From positions 169,936-233,935 of the forward strand of contig NMRB01000706.1 in the NCBI GenBank assembly GCA_002633025.1: a stretch of DNA of 64,000 nucleotides, written 5' to 3'. A program made the translations under genes and the position numbers. Numbering within the stretch: the stretch's first letter is position 1; each line of letters starts with the position of its first letter. The notes under the pieces are model-generated. The model worked only from the letters and a program-made list of their open reading frames with translations. It had not been told where the DNA came from and did not search any database. Source of the DNA: Notospermus geniculatus. Lineage: Eukaryota > Nemertea > Pilidiophora > Heteronemertea > Lineidae. This document shows, piece by piece, positions 44,672 through 58,787 of this stretch.

Positions 44672-47600
44672 GATGATAAAGATATTGGCGTATCCTGCTT
44701 TTAATTGTTGATGGCATGGCGTGGGCACTTCTCTCTTTGCTTTCACTGTAGGCCTATGTACTTAAGTTGGTTAAGAAAAGATCCCTGAGGGAAGTGTCGT
44801 TGATGTCTAGACATGAACACTTTTCCTACGCCGAGTTCCGATGATGTTTACGTGAACCTCAGACCAACCACCTAAGTGTCGCCGCCGACGTGGCATCAGC
44901 AACCGCTGTCGTGATTGCATCCGAGCATCAGTTGAGTTAAATACCTTCGCCTGATCAACCTTCAAAGCCCAATGTCTATCCGTGGGTGAAATTAATTCGG
45001 ATCTGATACGTGAAGCACGGTTCGCTTGACCTGATTGACACCCCTACTTTAACTCTGGTGTCTACCGGACTTTGGGTCCCTCGTTTGATATGCACAACCA
45101 CGCAGCATCTTCAAAAGGCTTCCACTAACTAAAGACGACTTCCTGTGAACCCTGCTTTTAAGCAAAACGTTAAGTACTGACGCCTACGGTCTCCAGGAAT
45201 CACTCAATCAAACAACAAGTATAGAATACTAGTATATTTTGTAAAATCATGAAGAGGTGTAAGTGACATCGTTTTCCTTCAAGCTCTGAGAGAGGATTTG
45301 CCATTTACCTAAAACGGACTTCGGCTTTGCTATACCCCGAAGCCATAGCATCTGATTTCTTAAAGCCATCTGATGTGCTGTACATTACGTCACATAAAGT
45401 TTGATGAGAAGTGCTGATTTGAAATAGGAACAACTTTTCGTACTTGGTCGAGATGCCAGGTACAGTTTTCTACAGTCAGGACAGTGGTTGTAACATCGTG
45501 AACACCGCGTGTCAAACTACTATACGTACCGAGTATACAATGGCTCATATGAATAAAGACTATCAAATGCTTTACCTTCAGATTTGTACAACATCGCCTA
45601 GTGCATTTGTATTGCAAAATTCAAGTAAAAGCATTTACTTAGTCTTTATTCATATGACCAAATGCACGTAGATCACGTAGATCCATGTCCAAACACTAAT
45701 CACTAACTGAGGGCTCAATTAGTGAGGACTATGATCATCAGTTTCGCCTATCACAGTAAATAACTTTCAAAGCGAAACAGACCGGCTTCTGTTTGACCAA
45801 TATTTCACTGCTAATTATCGCATCGCTAGTGTATTGAATATGGCCAGATATTGGCAGTCCCCAGGGCGATAAATCTCGACCCTAGGCGCTTGGGTTTCAA
45901 AGGTCTTACTAAAAGCTCCCTGGTATACATGATACACTTAGTTATAAGTATTTGACTTTGGAGTAATGCGCCTAGATCTAAATACTGTAAAGGTATTCGA
46001 AGTAGTTTCCATTTAACGGACACGACTGGTCATCTCGAGTAAGGCGATTTCGATGACGTATAAAACACAAATTCCGACTCGTAATGCCACAAAGAATCTG
46101 GACCCGAACTTAGATTTCATATGATACACCAAAGCAGGATTCCCATTGCGAAAAGCAAGTTTAAAAATCACTTTTAGTGGCAATCTGTAACCAATGGGAT
46201 TGTTTTATACGATCGCTGTCGATATTATGCGGATCGCCGACGTTACATTTGCAGTTTCGTTTAAAAATACTCTTGCCTCCAACAACGTTATCGTCATCGA
46301 ATAATCTTCGTACAACCCCGAGGTGATGTCAAGCGCGGTCAACCAGTAAAGGTGCTGAGGATAGGTACCGTTTGTAAAATGTCGAANCGATGATAAAGAT
46401 ATTGGCGTATCCTGCTTTTAATTGTTGATGGCATGGCGTGGGCACTTCTCTCTTTGCTTTCACTGTAGGCCTATATACTTAAGTTGGTTAAGCAAAGATC
46501 CCCGAGGGAAGTGTCGTTGATGTCTAGACATGAACACTTTTCCTACGCCGAGTTCCGATGATGTTTACGTGAACTTGATCAACCTCAGACCAACCACCTA
46601 AGTGTCGCCGCCGACGTGGCATCAGCAACCGCTGTCGTGATTGCATCCGAGCATCAGTTGAGTTAAATACCTTCGCCTGATCAGCCTTCAAAGCCCAATG
46701 TCTATCCGTGGGTGAAATTAATTCGGATCTGATATACGTGAAGCACGGTTCGCTTGACCTGATTGACACCCCTACTTTAACTCTGGTGTCTACCGGACTT
46801 TGGGTCCCTCGTTTGATATGCACAACCACGCAGCATCTTCAAAAGGCTTCCACTAACTAAAGACGACTTCCTGTGAACCCTGCTTTTAAGCAAAACGTTA
46901 AGTACTGACTCCTACGGTCTCCAGGAATCACTCAATCAAACAACAAGTATAGAATACTAGTATATTTTGTAAAATCATGAAGAGGTGTAAGTGACATCGT
47001 TTTCCTTCAAGCTCTGAGAGAGGATTTAATTGTTGTTGCCATTTACCTAAAACGGACTTCGGCTTTGCTATACCCCGAAGCCATAGCATCTGATTTCTTA
47101 AAGCCATCTGATGTGCTGTATTACGTCACATAAAGTTTGATGAGAAGTGCTGATTTGAAATAGGAACAACTTTTCGTACTTGGTCGAGATGCCAGGACGG
47201 TCAGGACAGTGGTTGTAACATCGTAACTATTTTACGTACCGAGTACAATGTTTATCACGTAGATCCATGTCCAAACACTAATCACTAACTGAGGGCTCAA
47301 TTAGTGAGGACTATGATCATCAGTTTCGCCTATCACAGTAAATAACTTTCAAAGCGAAGCAGACCGGCTTCTGTTTGACCAATATTTCACTGCTAATTAT
47401 CGCATCGCTAGTGTATTGAATATGGCCAGATATTGGCAGTCCCCAGGGCGATAAATCTCGACCCTAGGCGCTTGGGTTTCAAAGGTCTTACTAAAAGCTC
47501 CCTGGTATACATGATACACTTAGTTATAAGTATTTGACTTTGGAGTAATGCGCCTAGATCTACTGTAAAGGTATTCGAAGTAGTTTCCATTTAACGGACA

Positions 47601-47965
47601 CGACTGGTCATCTCGAGTAAGGCGATTTCGATGACGTATAGAACACAAATTCCGACTCGTAATGCCACAAAGAATCTGGACCCGAACTTAGATTTCATAT
47701 GATACACCAAAGCAGGATTCCCATTGCGGAAAGCAAGTTTAAAAATCACTTTTAGTGGCAATCTGTAACCAATGGGATTGTTTTATACGATCGCTGTCGA
47801 TATTATGCGGATCGCCGACGTTACATTTGCAGTTTCGTTTAAAAATACTCTTGCCTCCAACAACGTTATCGTCATCGAATAATCTTCGTACAACCCCGAG
47901 GTGATGTCAAGCGCGGTCAACCAGTAAAGGTGCTGAGGATAGGTACCGTTTGTAAAATGTCGAAG
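44672..47965. repeat. 1.6-1.7 kb duplicate at a single-N gap (44672-46386 and 46388-47965)
   Basis: The sequence after the N at 46387 restarts at the equivalent of about 44673. Copies differ by single bases, short indels (for example TTGATCAAC gained at about 46575) and a 111-base MITE only in the first. This is best read as two haplotypes joined end to end. Confidence 0.9.
45546..45656. mobile_element. 111-base MITE present in one haplotype copy only
   Basis: CATATGAATAAAGACTA is mirrored as TAGTCTTTATTCATATG. The other copy (about 47235-47255) lacks it, along with some flanking bases, so the exact target duplication cannot be read. Confidence 0.8.
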
Positions 47966-47974
47966 GGTACTCAT
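47783..47974 (-). other. Exon-like open frame on the minus strand
   Basis: The 63 codons include NGTYPQHLYWLTALDITSG and LLEARVFLNETAN, with protein-like composition and glycosylation sites, followed by a possible donor AAAT|GTAACG. The haplotype copy before the N at 46387 is identical over its length. No family is recognised and no partner exon is certain. Confidence 0.25.
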
Positions 47975-48139
47975 AACTCAATCAGATATACATATAAACC
48001 ACACCGAAATTGCCTTTCGCTGAGGGTGTTTGCGCAAAACACTTGTCTGATTGGGTGGTTTGGACGCAAACGAAATATAGATGGTCCCGGGAGGCGTTCG
48101 TCTCAGTCTCCTCAAACTCGGCGATACGGCCTGACATTG

Positions 48140-48522
48140 TGAGGTTTCGCAAATCTGACGAAACACGAAGTACGAAATACGAAATTCAACTTCATTTCGA
48201 GGACCTAATGTATTTCTGGAGATGGTTGCTACCACAAAATGTCCCTTGCTGCCAGTGCGTCTTTTAACATATCATGTAAAACCGAGAGAGTTATGGTGCA
48301 TCTTGAATTTTTAAATTTGCACTTCGTAGCTGCGAAGTGGAAACGAAGGCAAATTTCAAAGTTTAAAATACACCGTAAGTCTATCGGCCTAACGTCATAC
48401 CCTAAAAGACGCTCTGGCAGCAGGGACATTTGTGGTACCTCTCCTGAAATACATTACGTCATAGAAATGAAGTTGAATTTTGTATTTCGTACTTCGTGTT
48501 TCGTCAGATTTGCGAAACCTCA
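48140..48522. mobile_element. 383-base full-length fold-back element
   Basis: The whole element is one inverted repeat. Arms of about 190 bases run from TGAGGTTTCGCAAATCTGAC inward to the centre CTTCGTAGCTGCGAAG at about 48330. Arms are most similar at the tips and diverge toward the middle. No target duplication was certain. Confidence 0.9.
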
Positions 48523-49065
48523 TTATTATCTGACTCCGAAGGCAGTCGTATTCAAGCTTCCCCTCCTACTTCGCTCCAATCGAACCAGTCCACGACAGAG
48601 GCAATTCGCATCGGGCTAGAATCACATGGCTATCCCTCTCGGCGGAAGTTGCAGAGATTTCATCAGAGATACGCAGAGCCCAATCATTAATGTCTGCATC
48701 ACGTCTGCATAAAATTGCAGTCTGTTTTTCTTTTGACATGTCGTGACTGTGTTAATTGGACGCGGGCATGATGAGGAATGGTAATTCAATTCAAACCGAT
48801 GGCGAACGGTCTGAGCCGCTGAATGGGTACGAAGTTACGAATCAATCTCGCGGTATACTTAGGAGAAGTCGGCCTATAAAGGGTTGCTGTCAATACTAGC
48901 CTATCATTTTCAATTTACCTATTGGGGCACCGTTATAAATGCATCAATCAATGTATTGTTTAGTTCCTGCGAATTGCACACTGCCGTCGTCAACAATGTC
49001 ATGATGTGGGCAAGGGAATTGCTCAGAAAAGGAGAACACCGCATTACGTCGAAATGGTTCCGTGG
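48523..49065. other. Non-coding stretch
   Basis: Nothing was recognised. Confidence 0.45.
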
Positions 49066-50714
49066 CACTGTGGGTCGTCAAAAAAATGATTTTTAACGGC
49101 GAATTATCGCAAAGCACCAACGAAACAGATTTTGGGCAAATACCATTCCACCCGTTCGTATTTTTCCGTCGTGGTTCTCGACCGATTTCCGCTTCCAAGC
49201 GCTATCGATAACAAATGGGCATCTGGCATAAAAAAATGGCGTGGTATGTTTTGATTCTGCAGCAATTCTTTGCACTAATTGCATCAGCATTATCCGCCAT
49301 GTTTTTCGATTTACGTCATATTGTTCCGGGCGTTATCACTGATTTATTTTTAAGGCGTATAGATCCTACGCCCTGGAGAAATCCATCAAAATAATATCCT
49401 GTGTTCCCACAATATTCAATCATGTTCGTGTACGAAAATACGTGACAAGCTGGCTATTGGGTGGCTTCATTCTACGTGGTCCGCTAATTACGATGACGTT
49501 GATTAATTGCGTACAACGTCATCATTTTTTTCGATGACCAGGTGCGAATTCGAGATACGGTAGCCTAGTACAGTCTGATCTGTCAAGGCAAAAAATTGGC
49601 TGCCGGTTTAAGTGGCCAGTGAACAGCTGGGACAGAAACAGCAACCCCCTCGGAAGAACACGGCTTTTGTACACGTAAATGCTTTAAAGCAGCGAAGCGT
49701 TGGGTCCAGATTTAAAAGGTTGTTGCTTTATCCTGCTTCTTAAAACTACTTGATATTCTTCCAGCGCTGGAATATTGAATGATGGATCTCCGATTATTCT
49801 ACCGGCCTACAGGCCAAATGAAAACTGTTGATGATTAAGGCTTGGGGAGCTGCACTAACGTAATTGATACCCGGTACTTGAAATCATAANCACTGTGGGT
49901 CGTCAAAAAAATGATTTTTAACGGCGAATTATCGCAAAGCACCAACGAAATAGATTTTGGGCAAATACCATTCCACCCGTTCGTATTTTTCCGTCGTGGT
50001 TCTCGACCGATTTCCGCTTCCAAGCGCTATCGATAACAAATGGGCATCTGGCATACAAAAATGGCGTGGTATGTTTTGATTCTGCAGCAATTCTTTGCAC
50101 TAATTGCATCAGCATTATCCGCCATGTTTTTCGATTTACGTCATATTGTTCCGGGCGTTATCACTGATTTATTTTTAAGGCGTATAGATCCTACGCCCTG
50201 GAGAAATCCATCAAAATAATATCCTGTGTTCCCACAATATTCAATCATGTTCGTGTACGAAAATACGTGACAAGCTGGCTATTGGGTGGCTTCATTCTAC
50301 GTGGTCCGCTAATTACGATGACGTTGATTAATTGCGTACAACGTCATCATTTTTTTCGATGACCAGGTGCGAATTCGAGATACGGTAGCCTAGTACAGTC
50401 TGATCTGTCAAGGCAAAAAATTGGCTGCCGGTTTAAGTGGCCAGTGAACAGCTGGGACAGAAACAGCAACCCCCTCGGAAGAACACGGCTTTTGTACACG
50501 TAAATGCTTTAAAGCAGCGAAGCGTTGGGTCCAGATTTAAAAGGTTGTTGCTTTATCCTGCTTCTTAAAACTACTTGATATTCTTCCAGCGCTGGAATAT
50601 TGAATGATGGATCTCCGATTATTCTACCGGCCTACAGGCCAAATGAAAACTGTTGATGATTAAGGCTTGGGGAGCTGCACTAACGTAATTGATACCCGGT
50701 ACTTGAAATCATAA
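49066..50714. repeat. 824-base duplicate at a single-N gap (49066-49889 and 49891-50714)
   Basis: Equal lengths with only a few base differences (for example GAAACAGAT/GAAATAGAT). Almost certainly an assembly overlap. Confidence 0.95.
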
Positions 50715-53700
50715 TCAACGAATCCAGGGTGAGGCGAAACTGTTCGTGAAATAAACGGACCTTTGACATCTTTTTTAGAATAGATCAGTCTGTAATGATG
50801 ATAACCCACTCAATCACGGTACTTTCAAATTTGTCTTTGATCTCTAGACACACAGCATGAACCAGTCGTGCTCGTAGACGTGAGTTATCATCATCATTGA
50901 ATAAAACAAATGGAGAAACGTACAAGGATTTCAATTGGAATCCAAGAGATTTCTTCACAAAGGTTTGCGATTAGTTTAGTTTTCTTTCGTCGGAATGGGC
51001 TTCCTGCAATCTTGATTAGCAAATTTGTTTTTGAAACAAGAAAAATGCTTGTCGGCTGATGATTCGTGCTCCTGAGAGGCCTGGCGTTTTCAGCGGTTTC
51101 CTGTGATGAAGAAAGAGGACCGATTGCTTGGTGGTCTCTGGAGAAATCTGGGGCTCCTTTGATGTACTTTCCCAGCTAGTTCGGCTCGGTTACAAAAGTT
51201 CTGTCGTTAGCTGTGGCTGTGTTCAGATATCATCAGTGGTTTTATGTCGGGTGTTTTGTAATCTGTCGTTTGACTACTTCCTATAAGATGGCAAAAAAAC
51301 AAAAATCGTACGCAGGATTCATCAGCAAACCATATGCGACACCTTTTCGTCATCATCTGCATGCCAGCCAAGACTCTCTCGTCACAAATATCGTATCCCC
51401 ACGGCATCAATGCCATATGAATTTAATGGAATTAGGAAATACCAAAGTTTTATTCTATAAATGTTAGAGATATCGTCAGGTTGGTAGAGCGGGCCCAGTT
51501 CATACGGATATATATCAGAAAGAAAAAAAATGAACAATGACGAACGGCGCGAACAATGCGAAAGTATATTCGTCTTTCTCACTAAATGGATAGAAAGAGA
51601 TTTACTAGCCAATATCATTAGGCGGTACAACTGCTCCATGATATATATGGCACCACAAATAACCTGAAGACACGCACGATATGGGCTGATTCAAGATATA
51701 GCACTGTGGTTGAGGTTCAAATGTAGGCGTAACAACGGCTCATCAAAATAGTGGTAGAAACTTTTCATACGGCGTGTTTTTCTAGATACATCTTTGACAA
51801 CTATTCTCAAAGATTGGATTTCAACTGCTTGCATTGTGAAAGGCCTTGATATACATGTATATGATGGTCGAAAGAAAGAAATAGCAGGCAGTGTAACAGA
51901 AGTAACAAACAATGGCCGAGCACCACCACTGACCACTTCCACCAACAGGCGATCTGATTGGTTATCAGACGACTTATTCTTGCCACGACCAGCATGAACA
52001 TGTCGCTGAACAACGTGCTCAATGCACAGGTTACTTTGGTCAGAATCAAGTACATGTATAAGGCAGAAGCAATTTTAGTCAGGTTCGAACATCTCGACCT
52101 GACATCACACCTCTTATATCCCTGTCGTTACACCTTCGGATGTCATAAATAAGCAGTCCTTTGACAGAGAGTGGCAAACTCGGCCACTTATCCCTCAAAA
52201 GCTAGCTATTGCTTCAAGTATTTCCTATGGTTCCTTTCAAACACTCTGACACCGCAGCCACGTGGTCGTCATTCTTCATATACCGCACTGCTCTTTAAAG
52301 AGCCTTTATTTATTCCTGACAGACAACACAAATTACAGTAGTCATTGGTATTGATATGAGGACACCGACAAATCGGCACCATGCTATGGGGATGAATCTA
52401 CGGGGATGTCATGGTATTCAGCAGATACCTCTATAACGAAGACTTCTTCCATAATGATATTGGTCTTTATATTGACAGTTCAGTCTATAATGTTATTTTC
52501 TCTGATGAATTGTCTCCAAAAAGGTTCATATTGTTTGATGATGTACTGTTATTTGCATCAACGTATTCAAAAGCTCAATAAAAGCGTTCGCTTGTTGTCT
52601 GGCTTGAAAATGATCCTTCTTGGCATTGCGTTGACAGGTTCTTGGCAACTGTGGGGTTGCGTCGTTTATTTCCGTTACAAGCCTGGAATTTTGCCGTTCT
52701 AACCAGTTCCCAAATCATGAAAATGTCTTGGAATTACGAAGGTGATCTCTAAAGGCAATACTAGATTATTGAATTATATCCGTCTAGGAAAGGAATAATT
52801 GGATTCAACCCTCGTAATGCAATAGCAATAAGACTAATTTATAAAATTTGAACTAATTTGACTTTGGACTAATTGTATTTAGATACGTGCAGACAAGTAA
52901 CGTTCAACTTCATCATTTTTCAATTTCGGAAAAATGAACATTTAATGCAAATAGTCTTGCACTTACCGTACGTATCATTCTCAAGAACTCGAATTCTATT
53001 CTCTGATGTTACCTTTCCCAATGTGTATATTTTTTTTCTGGACGCCGCAAGGAACCCTGATGCGCCGCTAGAAGTCTGCTTCCGATTCTTTTTTGTATTC
53101 CCGGGAGAGTAAGGCATCATTAGAGCAAGGTAGATCACCAAATGCCACTTGTCAAGTTCGTGCTTCATCGGTATTTCAATCAGAACCTGAATCAATTTAT
53201 TTACAACTTTGCAGTGCCTGATGCCGTTTTGTCTTTCTTACGTGGGCCCTGGGGTGATTGTGCACAAAACACCGTACGTGAAGCGACAGACAATTTGCTG
53301 CAGATCTAAATGAACACAAAGTCATCATTCCTTGAGGAATTGTTGCGCAATAGAAGCTGAGATGTTGATGGCAATACTGATAAGATGATGTACCGATTTC
53401 GCTTCCATTTCCGACAATGCTTCAAAGTGGGCGTTCCATACCAAGATTCAGTTCTTACCACTAACAGCCAATTCTTCCTTTAGTTCGTTATCGGTATGTG
53501 GTTTTTCATTATGGACGAGACAACGCGAAGGGTGTTTGAAACAATAATGGTATTCTATCTAGATAGGCCTACTTTGTTTGAGATCAACCAACAATGCGAC
53601 GTGGAGGTGTCTTCTCTCTCGGAAGGTTCTGTATTTAATGTTACACAAAAGGACAAACGGATTATAGAATAAAGTTTTCTTTAAATTTCTCGATGTAATA

Positions 53701-54853
53701 ACGTTGGAATTAACCACGCAAGCAATAACAATGGTTTGTTGGCTTTTATAGACAATTGCCTTCAAAACCTTTAGACGAAGTTGGGAAAAGTCACAGAATC
53801 TTATTCTTATAATATTCATAAATTTTTATGATTTTTCATATCAGTCAATATCCTGCAGGCATATTCCACTGCCATTCAATAGAGGGGGTGTACCGAGGTA
53901 GTTTTTCTTATCGTTCTCACCTCTGTCAGAAACCGAGCACTATTGTCACCGATATCAAAAGATGATGAAGATCATGATGAATTCGAGAGAATGCCATTCA
54001 CTCGATGACAAAAGCAAGAAACGGAAGTTTCCTTCTCATCCCAACAACGACTTCGTCTTAAAATGACAAAAATCCGATAGCCAGGGGAAAGTTTTTGTGT
54101 CGTTTAGGACTCGCAGAGAATGCTATCTCACTTGTTGCAAGAAGTTGCAATCTACGATTTTCCGATTGCCATTCGGAGCCTCTGCTGATGAACGAGGAGT
54201 CTCTAACATGGTAAACAATTAAGAAAGCACTCGACAGTCAACGCTTAGCCTGAAAATCATTACTCCATGAGAAACGTCAGCATCGGACTGCACGTAATCA
54301 AAGAAATCTTGCTGTATTGGCCAAAGACATTATTTTTTGTCCTCTTTTCAATAGGCATCCAATCGATTTTCTCTTTCGCGTATCTTCTGTGCGACTTTCC
54401 TCTCGTTTCAAGAGATCGTGCTGGTCATTGACGGCAAAGAAAGAGATTTGTTGCCTGTTAATAGAAAACCATGTATTGAACGGACGTCGGAATTGGATCC
54501 GTTGGCAGTTTGGTTTTTCGGGTGTTTTTTGAACCCCTTGCTTCCTTTCAGAAGACACGTAATCTAAGTGGTGGTCGACAGAGCAACATGCTTGTAATTT
54601 CATTGTTACTTTCTGGATTTTCACGTGTATCAAATGGATATCACTCACGCTAGTTGTAGTTAGTATCCAACTTGGCTTCAGCCCAGTTCTTCGGAGCGTC
54701 GAGATGTATAATTAGTATTTTAATACCTTTCTGAGAAAGGCGTATAGTCAGTGTCATAATCGTTTGGTACTATTTGATGATGCTATCTCACAGCATCTTC
54801 CCCGAACACCTGAGCGTATATATTGCTAATGGTGATTACCACTACGTGCCGTG
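50715..54853. other. Long non-coding stretch
   Basis: No gene was recognised on either strand. Open frames up to about 115 codons (51213-51467, 52406-52702, 54298-54648) lack motifs, splice context and paralogues. Confidence 0.55.
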
Positions 54854-55660
54854 GTACTAGACTGAGAGAAACAATTCGCAAACCTAAACAAAAAGCAGTC
54901 ACGGATTCATCAACACACTGACACTGGTTGTCCACAACTTGCGCCTTAGGTGGCACGGCTTGTTCATTACTGGGTGTGTCACACACGAACTGGAGCATGA
55001 TTATCTATAGGTACCCTCAATTAGGGGACGAATGATGGCCACTTGCTATAACAGTGAAGGTCGTTTTGACAGCGAAGCAAAGGAAGTGTCCCGAAAGATA
55101 CAAGCCATACCAGATTCAGCGACACCAGTGTAAGCAACACTATTCCCACCAAAAAACTATCCACACTGATGGATATTATTTCCTTGTGCTAGCTCTATGG
55201 CCATTTGGCGTGCTTTTCATACTATTGTGACGTGATAAAATACCATTTTTGTGATANGTACTAGACTCAGAGAAACAATTCGCACACCTAAACAAAAAGC
55301 AGTCACGGATTCATCAACACACTGACACTGGTTGTCTCCTATTTGCGCCTTAGGTGGCACGGCTTGTTCATTACTGGGTGTGTCACACACGAACTGGAGC
55401 ATGATTATCTATAGGTACCCTCAATTAGGGGACGAATGATGGCCACTTGCTATAACAGTGAAGGTCGTTTTGACAGCGAAGCAAAGGAAGTGTCCCGAAA
55501 GATACAAGCCATACCAGATTCAGCGACACCAGTGTAAGCAACACTATTCCCACCAAAAAACTATCCACACTGATGGATATTATTTCCTTGTGCTAGCTCT
55601 ATGGCCATTTGGCGTGCTTTTCATACTATTGTGACGTGATAAAATACCATTTTTGTGATA
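54854..55660. repeat. 403-base duplicate at a single-N gap (54854-55256 and 55258-55660)
   Basis: The copies have the same length with few substitutions (for example ACTGAGAG/ACTCAGAG and CCACAACTTG/CTCCTATTTG). An assembly overlap of two haplotypes is the simplest explanation. Confidence 0.95.
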
Positions 55661-57868
55661 TTCTACCAACTCTCTGATACAGTAATCTTTCCAATGCGTC
55701 CATTTCAAATGATACTTACACAGAGCAGCTTACAAGTAATATCAATATTTGGATTACATAGCGTTGCCAGGATTGTTATATATACCAGAGTTGAATGTCA
55801 AAAATACATTAGAAACATGAAAAACTCTACTCTTGCACTATTTCCAGTCGATGACTAGGAGATGTCCTTGAGGTCCTCGCCAGGGGCATTAAGTGAAGTC
55901 ATTGGACGGTATTTGACGTCAAATATTTGTTTTGTTTGACGTCATTAGTACCTGTCGGATGCCTGACTTCATTGATGCTGATGTGCGCCAGTGCATTTCC
56001 GAGATGTAGGCGCTGCACGTATCGACACCGGCACTTCGGATTTTCAAAAAATACCTCGCATGAAACGCCAACTCGTTGTCTCTTTCTGAAAAGACATGAT
56101 CTATTTTGACCACCAGACAATGTGCAAAAATCGCCGACTGACCTTTGAACAGTCGCTGCTGTTGGAAGAGTTGAGTCTTGAGATGCACTGGCGGAGAATT
56201 TGTCGCCTTGTCGAAAGTTTTTCTGGCAGTAACCTACACAATAACGACATGATGAATCCGTTTGTGCAGACAAATTGGAAGAAATTACGGTATAAACTTG
56301 AGTAAACATCTGAGTGGTTTAGCAAGCATGGAAAGATGACAAAGGCTCCTGAGTGGAAAGTTTGGTGTTGAATGAACTCGCAACAAGCGAATCGTTATGG
56401 TAATGAATAAGGTTTCAAGTTGCAGTTTGCCACGAACATGAAACTGTTCGTCAGGTCGTCGACTTTCGTGGCATTCCACTCCACCCTTACATGCCTTATA
56501 ACCAAACAGGAAGACGGTGGCACCTTGTCTTTTTCATCAATCGGTAGCTGATTGGATGCGATTGCGTGCGACCCATGGAACAACCACCCATCAAAGGGTG
56601 CAATAAATGATCCGTTATTTGATCCCTTATTGACTGCTGCTGGCTGGGAACATCTCATTTTTGCCGCCTCTTCATTTTTTGTGAAGAGACATCTCTTGTT
56701 GAAAAAGCCTCTCGGTCTTGTAAGCTGCTTTCGGTGAGTGGTGTCGAAAGCCTTCTGGCCACAGTTGGAGTGGGTGGGTGGGCTTCGTGGTCACAATGTT
56801 GGACAATTATGTTGGCAGTAATACGTATATGCTACAAACAGGGAGGAATGGCTGTAAAAGCAGCCACTTAAGTGGGCGTTTGGCTCGCAAGGTTCGAGCA
56901 TCTACAGCCGACCACCTTGTAAGACAATCGGAGGTATATTTCCCCAGCATTTGTCTTTTTTTATAAACAGTCCGAAAAGAAAAATGCAGACCTACATTTT
57001 TTTCAAGTCCTATATATTTAGAATTTATAACATAGATCCATTCAGATTTGTCTATTTTGATCTAAGCTACATGTACATGTACTTTTTGTTGAAAAAAACT
57101 ATATACCCTCAGCAGATAATGCTTTCACGCCGGCGCTATGCGCGCCTACAGAATAAGAAAAGCAAATCAAACAACGCAATAACGCCGTAGCCTTTGTTGA
57201 TCCTAAGGCGAACCCGTCGATTGCCGCTATTATATTATCTGTGGTTAATATTTATTGGCTTCTGATGCTGAGATTACTTCCTTCTGATTCTGTAATACCA
57301 TGAGACGCGTACGTGTGTGAAATGATGACCGACGACGTCCGTGTCGAGAGATTTCTCTGGATGTTCATTTAAGGCGTTGAGCACGTTTCTTCAGTTGCTC
57401 GCCGCCGCTGAAAATTGTGTCGTCGACTTCGGGATGAGTTGCCCAGGACTACACGTTCCAGATGGCGCCGCCAGAGGCATTCGCAGCACTCGACAGTGCT
57501 GCCACCTAGGAGCGCTCACTCGTGGGTCTCTTGCAGCATTGTAACAAGGGCGTATACGTCACGTTGGAACGTTATTGCGGATAGCAGGCTACAGATAAAA
57601 TCTTTACGTCGGGCACTGATGGCAGAGCAGGGTCATTAATGTCTCATAAAGATCCAAAGCGGGAAGCATTCCTGATTTTCCTGTTCGATGGCGGAATGTC
57701 GAGAATACTTACAGTGCTGTGTTAAGCTTGCACCTATTTTGTGCCATAGGCTACACAGTCATAAAAGGTGTACAACGAATACATGTAGGTCTATACCTAC
57801 CGTTGTTTCAAAGGATCAACACATTCTTGAATTCCCCCAGGATGTGTCTAAACGAACAGCTTAGCCTA
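55661..57868. other. Non-coding stretch
   Basis: No gene was recognised. TACATGTA words lie at about 57068 and 57779. Confidence 0.5.
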
Positions 57869-58000
57869 AGGCTAAGAATCCATTCACGCGATTTTCGTGC
57901 CGCGCGATGTCGCATCCTTTGTCCACGGCCAACGCGGCGGAAACAAACAATGCTCTCGAGCGTCTGCGGCAAGAAAATCGCGTGAATGGATTCTTAGCCT
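57869..58000. mobile_element. 132-base MITE with TA target duplication (Tc1/mariner-type)
   Basis: AGGCTAAGAATCCATTCACG continues through CGATTTTCGTGCCGC and is mirrored with one mismatch over about 35 bases. TA lies on both sides (57867-57868, 58001-58002). The TA duplication places it with Tc1/mariner-like elements. Confidence 0.85.
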
Positions 58001-58787
58001 TATTCTTCGCTCATTTAATACTTTCTGTAAAAGTTGCTATCCGTGTTCGCCACCATGCAGGAATCGAACCTGTGGCTTCCCTGCCAAGAATAGTACACTT
58101 TTTTTCATTGAAACTTCATTATACAAGACAAGCTTTTCCATAAACCTACTGAACCATGTTCTTTCACTCACCACTCATACGCCGAAAACTAGATGCTATG
58201 GAGTCTCTTTTGTGTTCTTCTAAAAAAAGGTTTCTTCGGTCGCCAGACTTGGCCTAACGCTATCATTTTAACCTTGACTAGGACTCTGATTTAGCAAACG
58301 ACATTTGATTTTATGTTGTTTACACATCATATTTCTAACAAACATGCAGCCGTTCCTTTTTACAGGCAGAAGAAATCTTATCTCGGCAGAATCCTTAAAA
58401 ATGGTAACACAGTCGAGCGTGACTCTCAGATTAAAGATGACAGAGAGAAAGGTGGGCAAAGAAAAGATAAATATTGATAATATTCCGCCTCGCGGCGTGA
58501 AACCTTATGAACGCTAACATGGTAAACGATGGATTCGGGAGACGTTAAATTTGTAGTTAAAGCACTTATGGGGGTGGAAGAAAATCTATTGATTGTGCTT
58601 ATAGGTCAGTTAATATGATTATCGAAACGGTAATCCAACCTGCAACTTCTTAGATGACTATAGGTCAGATTTTTCTACAGCATTCAAGAGCAGCAGTTTT
58701 TTGGTCATCCGACTGGAGTGTTCAAATTTTACACAGATATAGGAAATCAGTGTAAAATCCTTAACCATGATATTCGGGTCCAAAATC
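58001..58787. other. Non-coding stretch with a tRNA-like B box on the minus strand
   Basis: The minus strand at about 58045-58090 reads GGCAGGGAAGCCACAG then GGTTCGATTCCTGC, a tRNA-like 3' half. No 5' half or A box matches, so it is a tRNA-derived fragment and not a gene. Confidence 0.45.
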
